Source of the DNA: Crocinitomicaceae bacterium | Lineage (GTDB): Bacteria > Bacteroidota > Bacteroidia > Flavobacteriales_G > Salibacteraceae | Length of the DNA: 64,000 nt | Assembly (NCBI GenBank): GCA_002707155.1 | Contig: PAME01000002.1 | Coordinates: 1-64,000 of the forward strand | Direction: 5' to 3' | Part shown: one piece after another, positions 26,113 to 35,473 of the stretch | How the letters are laid out: every line of letters starts with the position of its first letter | Position numbering within the stretch: position 1 is the first letter of the stretch | Position numbers and translations under genes: made by a program | Notes under the pieces: model-generated | Database searches by the model: none | What the model saw: only the letters and a program-made list of their open reading frames with translations | Told to the model about the DNA's origin: nothing

Positions 26113-26790
26113 TTAACTCAACCTGAACCGAACAGGTAAGTTAAACTGAACCCGAACAGCTTTTCCTCGCTGCTTTCCTGCGTTCCACTTAGGCATTTTT
26201 TTAATGGCATTAACTGCGGCGTCATCACAGCCGCCACCTAAACCTCTTAAAATTTTAATGTTAGTTATTACTCCCGAAGGCTCAACTACGAATGTTACAT
26301 ATACAATTCCTTGAATTCCTGCATCCTGAGCCATTTTAGGGTACTTCAAATTTTCACCTAAAAACTTATTCATGGCAGCTTCACCACCAGGAAATTCGGC
26401 ATTTTCTTCAACGATGGTAAAGATTTCTGGCTCTACGTACTCCTCTTCTTCTTCAATTTCTTGAATTTCGATTTCGGTATCTTCATCCATCTCCGTATCT
26501 TCTAACTCAAGCTCATCTTCAATCTCCTCATCATCCTCTACAATATCAATTACAGTAGTTTGAGGTGGTGGTGGTGGCGGTGGCGGTGGCGGTGGCGCTT
26601 GTTGTGTAAGTGGAATCATTTCTTCTTCCTCAATGTCTAAATTTAGTGATCCTAAATCAGAATTGGTTCTATCAAAAATTGCCCACTCAAAGCTTACCAA
26701 AACTAGTGCAAGAGCAAAAACCAACCCCACTTGAAACAAAAGACCTTTTCTTTTCTCAAGGTCGACTGAAGGGTTCTTTTTATTTTCCAT
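26113..26790 (-). CDS. TonB-family energy transducer
   Basis: 225 residues: cytoplasmic basic N-terminus (EKRKG), one membrane helix (about 16-34), a run of 11 prolines (about 70-80), a very acidic linker (about 85-125), and a C-terminal TonB domain beginning EFPGGEAAMNKFL with the family's YPKMAQDAGIQGIVYVTFVV and WNAGKQRGKAVRVQFNLPV. It passes proton-motive force from ExbBD to outer-membrane receptors. The acidic rather than Lys/Pro-rich spacer is unusual against the enterobacterial model, though acidic forms occur in Bacteroidota. exbBD are not in the window. Confidence 0.92.
   Translation of the reverse strand: MENKKNPSVDLEKRKGLLFQVGLVFALALVLVSFEWAIFDRTNSDLGSLNLDIEEEEMIPLTQQAPPPPPPPPPPPQTTVIDIVEDDEEIEDELELEDTEMDEDTEIEIQEIEEEEEYVEPEIFTIVEENAEFPGGEAAMNKFLGENLKYPKMAQDAGIQGIVYVTFVVEPSGVITNIKILRGLGGGCDDAAVNAIKKMPKWNAGKQRGKAVRVQFNLPVRFRLS
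26564..26596. repeat. Triplet repeat coding for poly-proline
   Basis: Eleven tandem GGT/GGC-type triplets on the plus strand (CCA/CCG/CCT codons on the minus strand) encode the 11-proline run of the TonB protein. Codon mixing suggests selection on the protein, but such tracts can change length by slippage. Confidence 0.85.
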
Positions 26791-26860
26791 TTTTCAAAAT
26801 TTAGTTAAAGATAATTAGAAAAATTGTACCACACAATTCTTGCCAAACCTTTACATTTTC

Positions 26861-27241
26861 TTAACCTACTATGTTCGTGTAATCATCTGCAGAAAGAAGT
26901 CCTTCTAGCTGACTCTCATCACTTGGCTTAATCTTAACCATCCAGCCATCATCATAAGGGTTTGAGTTCACTGTTTCAGGCGAACCTTCTAATTCACCAT
27001 TGAACGAAAGTATCTCTCCAGAAATTGGCATAAACAAGTCAGACACTGTTTTTACAGCTTCGATTGTCCCAAAAACTTCTTCTTGATCTAATGATTCGCC
27101 TTCAGTTTCGATTTCTACGTAAACAATATCGCCCAATTCGCCCTGTGCAAAATCGGTAATACCTACCGTCACTGTTCCATCACTTTCAAGTCTAATCCAC
27201 TCGTGATCCTTAGTATATTTTAATTCTGCTGGAATATTCAT
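26861..27241 (-). CDS. gcvH: Glycine cleavage system H protein
   Basis: 126-residue lipoyl carrier that shuttles the aminomethyl group between the P, T and L proteins of glycine cleavage. The start is the ATG at 27241 ([15 protein letters not shown]), matching the usual N-terminus; the frame extends to a TTG at 27271 that overlaps the promoter box. The lipoylation site is Lys64 in [26 protein letters not shown] is the usual C-terminal motif. The other gcv genes are not in the window. It follows sprA, as often seen in Flavobacteriia. Confidence 0.97.
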   Translation of the reverse strand: MNIPAELKYTKDHEWIRLESDGTVTVGITDFAQGELGDIVYVEIETEGESLDQEEVFGTIEAVKTVSDLFMPISGEILSFNGELEGSPETVNSNPYDDGWMVKIKPSDESQLEGLLSADDYTNIVG

Positions 27242-27268
27242 TTTCTTTCTCGATTTTAATAAGGTGGA

Positions 27269-27276
27269 CAAATATA
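27269..27276 (-). promoter_or_regulatory. Putative -7 box of gcvH
   Basis: TATATTTG on the minus strand, 27 bases before the gcvH ATG, in the 75-base gap after sprA. It fits TAnnTTTG; no correctly spaced TTG was found. Confidence 0.42.
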
Positions 27277-27316
27277 AATTTTATGCTAGAATGCTGCACT
27301 CCCGGTTGTTAAAATG

Positions 27317-30300
27317 TTAGCCGATTGTGAACCTAAAACTTACCCCAAAGTTTGTATTCGCTGTTCTAAAGCTATTCGATATAACTGGAATGTTAAGTAC
27401 ATAGTCGTAAAACAGTCGCAAATTAAGATTAGTTGAAAGTGCATAATCAGCTGTAATCTTTAATGAAAAAACATTCTGACCAGACGTAGGGGTATGCTCA
27501 TTTTCAGCTATACGCCTTACTATTGCTCTGTTTTCTCGATAACTTCCATCGGCTCTTAGTTTTAAGTCTGAGTTTAGTTTTTTGCCATTAATTGACCAAG
27601 GAAGCGACAGTGGAAAGCTATAACCCGCACCCATTGTATAGGTCTTGTTTTTCTGTTCCATAATTTGACCTGTTCCAACATTAAGAGCGGCTGTTCTTCC
27701 TGTTTTATATTCAACTCTTGTGCTTATTCCGTTTTTCCATTGAAAATCAACATTTACCAGTGGAGAAAACTGTTCGGATAAGGTAACGCTGTTGAATTGA
27801 TATTTGCCTATAAAGTTACTGTCTAAATCGCGTTCGATAATATCATCTAATTGTTGTCGTTGCAATTCTTCACTTACTTCATCAGATGTTTTATAGCGTT
27901 GATTATTTGTGTAGCCGCCTACGGTGAGATTTGAGGTATACCCTGTACTTGTTGTTACTGTTTTAAAATACTTCTTTAATGCCGGAATCTTGCTTAATCC
28001 ATTATAAGTGACTCGCCAATTCACTTTTGGTAACTCGTCAAGTACATTTAATTTTTGCAGATTAGGGTCTTTTCCAGAATAAGCAGCTAAAAATGCTGGA
28101 ATAAGAACATCAGCAGATGTGGGACCATATCCTTGAGCATATCCAGGATATTTTTCATGCTCACCTTGAATAAATTCTGACAACTCAGAATTTTGAGCAA
28201 CTCGGTCAGACATAAGCTCTCTATACTCAAGCATATTATCAAAAATTACATTCCCATTTGTTTCTTCATCATCCTTAACCAAGCTAGTTCTAATCATATT
28301 ATAAGATACACTATAATTCCCCGAGGTAACAGGAGATTGCTCTCGCCAGCCCCACTCATTAGATAATGAATCTCTTCCGTAGCGATAAAACATAACCGTG
28401 TTCTGTGTATTATTATAGCTCCCCGAAAAGTTTATTCTAAGGTCTTTTATGGGCTCGGCAGTTGCTCGTAGCGTAAGTCGATTGCTGCTTAACCTTGAAA
28501 CCTGATTATTGATATTAGGATTTCGCACCAACCACTCTTTTTCTGAAGCATACTCCCAAAACTGGTTGCCTTGTTCTCCTCCAAAATCAGTTTGCTTACC
28601 GAATAAAAAACCTAGACCCGGTGCACCTTCACCTCCATACTCATCCCAATCTCCGCCAATGTATTGACTGTTAGGTCTAAAACCGGGAATCATCATTCCT
28701 TTGCCGAGTCCATAAGTCACATTCGCATTGGTAAAACTCATGAGCAGTTTAACCCCTCTATCTATGATCGTATACTTATTAGGGTCTCTCTTGCTTTTTT
28801 TATCATCAGCATCGTCGGCTTTATCTCCATCCGCATTTTGCGTAATATCTGGCTCAGTATTTTTTTCTCTTTGCCGCTGAGCCCGTTCTCTCGCTTTTTG
28901 TTGTAAATATCTTCTTTGACGTGTTTGAACTCCTTTCAAGTAATCCGACTTACCATATATCTTTCTCAAGTTAAAGCTATTTGAAAAATTGATAGTGTTA
29001 TTATTTTGAATCGTATTTCCTATTTCCCCGGTGGAGTCTCGAATTTCATCGTGTGGAATTTCAACTCCCCTTCCCAGTGGAGCTCTTGTCCATGTATAAC
29101 CTGCCGAATAATCAAGGGAAGAGTTTATCCAATCCGTAGCCGGAATCTTATCCAAAGGAATTTTATAATTAAAATTAGAGTTATGGGTATAATTCATATT
29201 AACGCCAAGTGCTAAAATATTTGTCCACACGGTATCCTTCCAATGGTCCCAATAGCCATTTTCAAAACCGGGTCGCGTATCGTTTTGTGATTTTTCAGCA
29301 GGTCCATTCAAGGGTTCCATTATCAAGGCGTTATTATTGGCAGTAAAGGTGTAATTAAGGTTTTTGGTTAAATCATATTTAAAATTATAGGATCTATTCC
29401 AAGTGAAATTCTTATTGTAAAACTCCGGTAATCTGGCGGTTAATCCGGGATTATTATTTCGAACCTTATAAGCATTGTACAATCTATTCATGCTCGACGT
29501 CATTGAAAAGGACTTGGGTAATAAATAAAAATTCATTTCACTTGCCAGCTTCATATAGTCCGATTCCTTTAGCATTTTTACTTTACTGAGCGGTTTTATT
29601 GGTTTAGGAGCTAAGGCGTATTGATAGGTTAAGGCTAGTTTTTGATTTCTTGTAAGGTCTCGTTCAACTTCAAAATTGGTTCTCAACTCTTCGGACCAAG
29701 CATAAGTTGCTGAAAAATTAGAAATATCGTAAGGCATCGATTTTTTGTCCTTTCCTGCTGCTTTTTCCTTTCGAACATTTGTAAAGTTTACGGAACGTCT
29801 AACTAGTCTATCTTGAGTGATTCTCTTAACCGAATCTTTCTCTTGCCTGGTCTCCCATGCATCAACGTAATCTTCAAATTCAATATCTGGAGCAAGTGGA
29901 GAATATCGTGGTTGCTCAATTTCGATTCCATAGCTAGCGTACATCGGTACTTTGATTCCCCAGTCTTTTGGTAAAAATCTGTCTAAGTTCATTGCAGCCG
30001 TTGTGCTAAAATGCTTTTTTGTCTCTTGTTGGCGTTCCGCAACTTTTTTATCTAGACTTCCCCAGCCAGGTGTGCTCATACCCGCTATGACATTAAAATT
30101 AACCAAATCCGCCATTTTCAAGTTCGCATTTCCAACAGTTGCCCATCCTTTCGTTCTGTCGAAATTGGACATACGCAGTTCATTTACCCATATTTCTGCG
30201 CATTTTGGTAATCCATCATCATTCGGTGTCGTTTCAGTTTGTCTTGGGTTTCGAATTCCAATCATTATTGTTTTAATCTCTCCCATATTTGGGTTACCAA

Positions 30301-33300
30301 CAACGTACATAGTTCCGGTTTCATTGGACCCAAAGAATCGGCGTTTTCTATTAGTTTCTGAACCACCGTCTAATATCACTTTATCTCGTGCAATTTTTAA
30401 ATCTGTAAGGTCCTTTAGGTCAATTTCTATATTGTTTAATTCTGGCCAAACTTGCAATTGACTAGACTCAACATCATTAATGTATCGGCCAGGCTGAGTA
30501 ACTACTAAAGGCAATTCATACTCATAATAATGGTCTGTGAAATCTGTTCCTAAACGAATAAAAATATTCATATCGCCGTTTTCTATTGGGTCATTATCTG
30601 CTAGTGTTTCGGCATGAACAAACATTTTTAAAGTTCCGTATTGTCTTAAATCTAATGTCGTTGTTCTAAAACTTGAAACAGCCTGACCATCATCCAAACC
30701 GCAAACAGTCAGTTGCAAGGCTTGCTCGTTTATCTGTTGCAGGTTTGTTGTGTTTACATTTTGCTCTCTATCAATCTGAGGTGGAAGTACATAGTTTACT
30801 GGAATTTTACTTGCATTCTCTTCAATATTTACCGCCCCTATATTAAAATCAATTTCAGAATCAGTGGTAATCCCCTCCGGGTTATTATCAATTTCACCTA
30901 AATATTTTCTCCATTCTCCACGTACCAGCTCAAGACGCGCAAATCTCAAATGCATTGGATCAGAAAACCCCTTCATAAACATTCTCATAAAACGAATGGA
31001 GCGGAAATCATTTATTTCTCCATGTCTAGTTTTTCTTGGAGTTCTTACAGGAATTCTGAATTGGTACCAAGTAATTTGTCTTTTGCGACCATCTCTAGTA
31101 GAAACGGTTGTTTCAAGAACGTCAGAGATGAAATTTGAACCTACGTTTTCAGGACTTAATGCCGATTCAGATATATTTACTGCATATTGATAGTAGGCTT
31201 CAACCGGGTTAACAATATTATCGGCATTGATATCCTCTTTGTCAGGCCGAATGGTTGCTGCAGTTGAGTACCCTCCTGCATTTTGATTTTGATATTGTTC
31301 TTGAGTAGGTGAATTTCCTTCAGTTCCGTTAAAGTTTTTGTAGCGTTCAAGAATATTTAAACCCTCAGCGTCATAATCATCATCTCTAAAGTAATTGTAA
31401 TCATCTGAGGACGGGTCTGTTTGAATACGAGCTAACTCTGCTTGAGCCTCAGGTGAATTTGCAGTAATAATAGTTGATATTTCATCAATAAAATCTTGGT
31501 AATACGAAAGCTCTGGCCCACCGTCTTCTCCACCATGTAATCCATCTAAACCAGCATCTTGATACAATCTCGATCCAGCAAGGTTATCAAAACCATCAGC
31601 AAATGGAGTTCCCCTAGTGGTTCTTCCCCAAACTGAATTCGTATCGTTAATCACAGCATTTGCATCCGCTTCATTATCTGGGAGCAATTGTTCATAGAGG
31701 TTTAGCCCGTCAGTCATGATATCCTCTGAAATATTTCCTAAGTTGAAATACAATTGGCCGTTTGTAGCTGGTGCTCCTTCGTAATCTTCGTTAAAAGGAT
31801 CCATCATCCAAAACTGGATATACTCAACATTAGCTGCTTCAAAGTCATTTTGATCAATTCTACGCGTAATACCAGCCCAACGAGTTTCAGGGTCATTTAA
31901 GGTTCCGTCATCGTTTGTTCCAGCAGAAAACCTTCTTCCTAATCTATCTAATCCATCGGTTTCATAATTGTACATCCCTCTTTCTTGAGGATAAATAGAA
32001 AGGTCCAAAACGGCAGTATTAGTAGGCTGCCCTGCAGGAATTTCTTTATTCGGAAATATCTCCGTTTCCAGTACTTGTCGCATAAAGTGGTTAGATAAAG
32101 TTACCTCATCATTTGTTCCTTGCGGTGCGTCAGAAGTATAAAATACTGGGTCTACTATTCTCCAAGATACCTTCGCTCTATTAAAACCAGAAGCACGATT
32201 ATTAAATAAATTTCCTTCGGGAAAAGAACTTGGCTGAAACTTTGGGGTAGCTGCAATAAACCACGTATTAAAAGAACGTAAATCAATAGTGTTTTGACTT
32301 CCCTCAAAATCGTCGATGTAGGCATTCCCATCTTCTCCAATTGCATTGGAATGTCCAGGTAAAATTTGAGCAAACTCAGCTGTAGCAGAAAACGTTGACA
32401 TTTCCTTAGTGTCAATCAAAGGAATTGCATCAACCATTCTTGTAATAAAAGGAACATCGGTGTTATATGTTGCGTCAATACCATAAACCCAATTGGAAAT
32501 AGGCTCATAACCAATGTCAATTTTTTGAGACAATGGTCGTTCCCACAAGTGCAATAAACTACCTCCAACAACAAAATTATCTGCAACCTTAAAATCCATT
32601 CTATGACCCAAGAAATTCTTTTGTTGCTGCGCGAATAGTTGATTACTCTCCAGCGCCACCTTTACGGGTACTCCAGACTCAATTATAGATTGATTAATAA
32701 TTTTTACCCGTCCCAAAGTGTAGTCCACAGTGTAATCTTGGTTTTCGGTAAGTTGCCGTCCTCCGGCTGTAACGGAAACCGAACCATCGGGAACATTGAG
32801 TGCATTCAATGATATTTCATTACTCGATTCAGATTGATATTGTCCTTTTAAACTAAATCGATTACGATCGGGCCAACGTACTTTAGCATCTGCTTGAGTA
32901 TTATCGTAAAGACTATCAAAACCATAGATTTCCATTAGTTCATCAACACGCGTTGGGTTACCAATTTTATCCAGCATACCTTGTCGCATTCCACCTCCAA
33001 AAGGCTCAAGTCTTGGAATTATTACCCGTCCTGTATTTGTATTTATGGTAATGTTTGGAACAAAATCAAAGATTCCATCTTGTTGCGGCTGTCCATTAAA
33101 ATTAACTACATCCATTCCTAATAATTGAACAAGACTATTATCATTCAATTCTGGCTGAGGAATAAAATTAATATCAACACCTTTGTCCTGATCAAGGTAC
33201 CAAACATTAAATTTAAATCCATCTTTTTTTACTCGATAAGCACCAATAGAGTAGATGTTTTTCATCATTAAGTCCCACATTGGAACTTTAGTGTTTAGCT

Positions 33301-34867
33301 CCGTACTTTTAAGCATTTTAACCAAAAGAGGCGTTGGCTGTGCAACCTCATTAGAAAATTCTCCTACTCTAAACACTTCACCTTGGAAGGTGTATTCATA
33401 AGCTACGGCTAGCACTTGATTCGAATTAATTTGTTGTTTAAGAGATATATATCCTAGCTGAGCGTTTAAGTCATAATCATTTGGACCTAATAGTCTGGCC
33501 AGTTCCACCTTTTGAAAGTCTAACCTAGGGTCAAGACCCATTCGAGATTGAAGCACTGGAATCGTTGACTCAATAGTTCTACCCGTTATTCCACCGAAAT
33601 TTCTAAAAACGTCATCGTATAAGTTGTTAGCTTCATTTCGAGCAATTCCATTTGAGCGAGAAGAGGGAGCCACAACATAATTTGTAGTTTGAGAGGGGTT
33701 ATTAATATCTCTATAGATAAAATCTGGGTTGGCAGTTCCTAAATCTTGAAAAGCGAGTACATCTCGAGCGGTTGGGTCTGTTCGTGTGTTGGTTACCCAT
33801 ACTTCAATTCTAGTAACGACAAAGGCCGATTGCAGGTAAAGAGGGTCTGCAATTGCAGTTTCATAATTATTTCTGAATAATTCGTTCAAAAAGAAGTGCT
33901 TATTAGCCTCATAATTATCAGCTTGCACCTCAAATTCACTTATTTGTGCTCCGCCTTTTGATTCAACTTCACTTTTCTGGCCTCTATCTTGCGACAAAAC
34001 TGTTGTCATGGTGAGCCTTCCAAACTGTGTTTTTACTTTTACACCAAACAAACTTTGACTACCTGTAATTAGCTGACTATTCAACGGCATAGAGACATTA
34101 CCCAACTCAATTTTCTGTAGAATCTCGTCCTCGTAACCTGTGTATTCAATTTTAAATTGATTCTGAAAATCAAAGGTCGCTTGTGTATTATAATTAGCGC
34201 TCACCTTTAGCTTGTCCCCAATATTACCAATCAGATTTAGCTGCATATTCTGGTCAAATTGAAAAGTTGTGATTCGCCGACTTCTTATTGGAATTACAGG
34301 GTTATCAGTTTTCGAAATCCTACCCCCAAAAGAAACTTCTGCCGATCCTGAAGGCCTTATATCAATGTTATTTCCACCAAAAATCCTATCAAATGCCTTG
34401 GACTTAATCTTTAGTTGCGGGGCAAATGGCGTTTTACCTTCTTCCTCAAACTCTTTCTCTGCTGATTTTTTATCCTTCCAATAATCTGCCATGCTCTTTT
34501 TCTTCTGCATTTCCAGATATTCATCAAAATCGAGATAAGTAGGTGGTTTGTAATTTATGCGATCACCCATTTTTTGAGAAACCTCATATTTTCCAGTGGC
34601 TGGATTGTACTTCACTTCTGATTTGATATTTGAAGGATCATCAAGGTCCATTTTTGAGGATTCGTCACCAGTTGCGGTTGCTGGCGAATTGGAGATGGGG
34701 TATTTCAACTTAACTTCATCAGAGTCTCCAGAGTCAAGTGGGAAAGTTTGGTATTCTAGTTCTAAGGCATAATTATTCAGCTTTACCTCGGAACCAGTCC
34801 GGCCAAATAAAAATAAGGGCAATATGCCCAATAATAGAAGTGCGTTTTTACGCCAGTTTACCCACAC
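27317..34867 (-). CDS. sprA: SprA, type IX secretion outer-membrane translocon
   Basis: 2516-residue giant outer-membrane protein, the length class of SprA/Sov (F. johnsoniae SprA is about 2400). SprA forms the 36-strand barrel through which type IX secretion substrates, including gliding adhesins, cross the outer membrane. Visible: a GTG start with a hydrophobic signal (ALLLLGILPLFLFG), FGGRISKTDNPVIPIRSRR and NYNTQATFDFQNQFKIEY early on, EDGNAYIDDFEGSQNTIDLR in the middle, and many long barrel strands to the C-terminal Phe-rich strand (NFGVSFRFTIG). Order malic enzyme-ruvA-sprA-gcvH is the usual flavobacterial context. Other por/gld genes are not in this window. Confidence 0.95.
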   Translation of the reverse strand: MWVNWRKNALLLLGILPLFLFGRTGSEVKLNNYALELEYQTFPLDSGDSDEVKLKYPISNSPATATGDESSKMDLDDPSNIKSEVKYNPATGKYEVSQKMGDRINYKPPTYLDFDEYLEMQKKKSMADYWKDKKSAEKEFEEEGKTPFAPQLKIKSKAFDRIFGGNNIDIRPSGSAEVSFGGRISKTDNPVIPIRSRRITTFQFDQNMQLNLIGNIGDKLKVSANYNTQATFDFQNQFKIEYTGYEDEILQKIELGNVSMPLNSQLITGSQSLFGVKVKTQFGRLTMTTVLSQDRGQKSEVESKGGAQISEFEVQADNYEANKHFFLNELFRNNYETAIADPLYLQSAFVVTRIEVWVTNTRTDPTARDVLAFQDLGTANPDFIYRDINNPSQTTNYVVAPSSRSNGIARNEANNLYDDVFRNFGGITGRTIESTIPVLQSRMGLDPRLDFQKVELARLLGPNDYDLNAQLGYISLKQQINSNQVLAVAYEYTFQGEVFRVGEFSNEVAQPTPLLVKMLKSTELNTKVPMWDLMMKNIYSIGAYRVKKDGFKFNVWYLDQDKGVDINFIPQPELNDNSLVQLLGMDVVNFNGQPQQDGIFDFVPNITINTNTGRVIIPRLEPFGGGMRQGMLDKIGNPTRVDELMEIYGFDSLYDNTQADAKVRWPDRNRFSLKGQYQSESSNEISLNALNVPDGSVSVTAGGRQLTENQDYTVDYTLGRVKIINQSIIESGVPVKVALESNQLFAQQQKNFLGHRMDFKVADNFVVGGSLLHLWERPLSQKIDIGYEPISNWVYGIDATYNTDVPFITRMVDAIPLIDTKEMSTFSATAEFAQILPGHSNAIGEDGNAYIDDFEGSQNTIDLRSFNTWFIAATPKFQPSSFPEGNLFNNRASGFNRAKVSWRIVDPVFYTSDAPQGTNDEVTLSNHFMRQVLETEIFPNKEIPAGQPTNTAVLDLSIYPQERGMYNYETDGLDRLGRRFSAGTNDDGTLNDPETRWAGITRRIDQNDFEAANVEYIQFWMMDPFNEDYEGAPATNGQLYFNLGNISEDIMTDGLNLYEQLLPDNEADANAVINDTNSVWGRTTRGTPFADGFDNLAGSRLYQDAGLDGLHGGEDGGPELSYYQDFIDEISTIITANSPEAQAELARIQTDPSSDDYNYFRDDDYDAEGLNILERYKNFNGTEGNSPTQEQYQNQNAGGYSTAATIRPDKEDINADNIVNPVEAYYQYAVNISESALSPENVGSNFISDVLETTVSTRDGRKRQITWYQFRIPVRTPRKTRHGEINDFRSIRFMRMFMKGFSDPMHLRFARLELVRGEWRKYLGEIDNNPEGITTDSEIDFNIGAVNIEENASKIPVNYVLPPQIDREQNVNTTNLQQINEQALQLTVCGLDDGQAVSSFRTTTLDLRQYGTLKMFVHAETLADNDPIENGDMNIFIRLGTDFTDHYYEYELPLVVTQPGRYINDVESSQLQVWPELNNIEIDLKDLTDLKIARDKVILDGGSETNRKRRFFGSNETGTMYVVGNPNMGEIKTIMIGIRNPRQTETTPNDDGLPKCAEIWVNELRMSNFDRTKGWATVGNANLKMADLVNFNVIAGMSTPGWGSLDKKVAERQQETKKHFSTTAAMNLDRFLPKDWGIKVPMYASYGIEIEQPRYSPLAPDIEFEDYVDAWETRQEKDSVKRITQDRLVRRSVNFTNVRKEKAAGKDKKSMPYDISNFSATYAWSEELRTNFEVERDLTRNQKLALTYQYALAPKPIKPLSKVKMLKESDYMKLASEMNFYLLPKSFSMTSSMNRLYNAYKVRNNNPGLTARLPEFYNKNFTWNRSYNFKYDLTKNLNYTFTANNNALIMEPLNGPAEKSQNDTRPGFENGYWDHWKDTVWTNILALGVNMNYTHNSNFNYKIPLDKIPATDWINSSLDYSAGYTWTRAPLGRGVEIPHDEIRDSTGEIGNTIQNNNTINFSNSFNLRKIYGKSDYLKGVQTRQRRYLQQKARERAQRQREKNTEPDITQNADGDKADDADDKKSKRDPNKYTIIDRGVKLLMSFTNANVTYGLGKGMMIPGFRPNSQYIGGDWDEYGGEGAPGLGFLFGKQTDFGGEQGNQFWEYASEKEWLVRNPNINNQVSRLSSNRLTLRATAEPIKDLRINFSGSYNNTQNTVMFYRYGRDSLSNEWGWREQSPVTSGNYSVSYNMIRTSLVKDDEETNGNVIFDNMLEYRELMSDRVAQNSELSEFIQGEHEKYPGYAQGYGPTSADVLIPAFLAAYSGKDPNLQKLNVLDELPKVNWRVTYNGLSKIPALKKYFKTVTTSTGYTSNLTVGGYTNNQRYKTSDEVSEELQRQQLDDIIERDLDSNFIGKYQFNSVTLSEQFSPLVNVDFQWKNGISTRVEYKTGRTAALNVGTGQIMEQKNKTYTMGAGYSFPLSLPWSINGKKLNSDLKLRADGSYRENRAIVRRIAENEHTPTSGQNVFSLKITADYALSTNLNLRLFYDYVLNIPVISNSFRTANTNFGVSFRFTIG

Positions 34868-34888
34868 AACGACAGAATCGTAGTCTTT

Positions 34889-35473
34889 TTATAATAGCCT
34901 TAAAGCTTCTTTAATCACCTGTTCTACAGAGAGTTCCGAAGAGCTTCCTCCGTAGATTTTTTGCAGCACTTTGGTGCTTCGGTTTCGATCAAAGCCAAGT
35001 ACTGCAAGGGCAGATAACGCCTCTTCTTTCGTTGTATTGTCTTGAAGTGAAGAAATTTCTAATTGTGGTAAATCTTTGGCAACTTTATCTTTCAGGTCAA
35101 TCACGATTCTTTGAGCAGTTTTTACGCCAATACCTTTTATACTTTTGAGAAGGTCAACATTTTCGTTAGCAATTGCTGCAAAAATATCTTCAGATTTATA
35201 GGAGGATAAAATAATTCGAGCTGTATTTGGACCTATTCCGGACACAGAAATCAAATTTCGAAACAATTGCCTTTCTTGGGGGTCTACAAATCCGAATAAC
35301 GAATGAGCATCTTCCCGAACCACCATGTGAATGAACAGTTTACACGATTCTGAACTTCCCATCTTTTCGAACGTTTGAAGGGATATATTTATGTAGTAAC
35401 CGACTCCATTGCACTCTATCACAGCATATGCCGGATTTTTCTCTATCAGTCTTCCATTAAGATACTCTATCAT
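34889..35473 (-). CDS. ruvA: Holliday junction branch-migration protein RuvA
   Basis: 194 residues in three RuvA domains: an N-terminal OB fold (MIEYLNGRLIEKNPAYAVIE), tandem helix-hairpin-helix motifs (LISVSGIGPNTARIILS and LLKSIKGIGVKTAQRIVIDL), and a C-terminal UBA-like domain (KEEALSALAVLGFDRNRSTK) that touches RuvB. RuvA tetramers hold four-way DNA junctions for the RuvB motor. The ATG overlaps the malic enzyme stop by four bases. ruvB lies separately at 43.3-44.3 kb, as is common in Bacteroidota. Confidence 0.96.
   Translation of the reverse strand: MIEYLNGRLIEKNPAYAVIECNGVGYYINISLQTFEKMGSSESCKLFIHMVVREDAHSLFGFVDPQERQLFRNLISVSGIGPNTARIILSSYKSEDIFAAIANENVDLLKSIKGIGVKTAQRIVIDLKDKVAKDLPQLEISSLQDNTTKEEALSALAVLGFDRNRSTKVLQKIYGGSSSELSVEQVIKEALRLL

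Noticed and set aside
29952..30461. Open frame of 169 codons on the plus strand inside sprA.
   Set aside because: Fully antisense to a strongly supported gene, no signal peptide or family motif, composition like a shadow frame.
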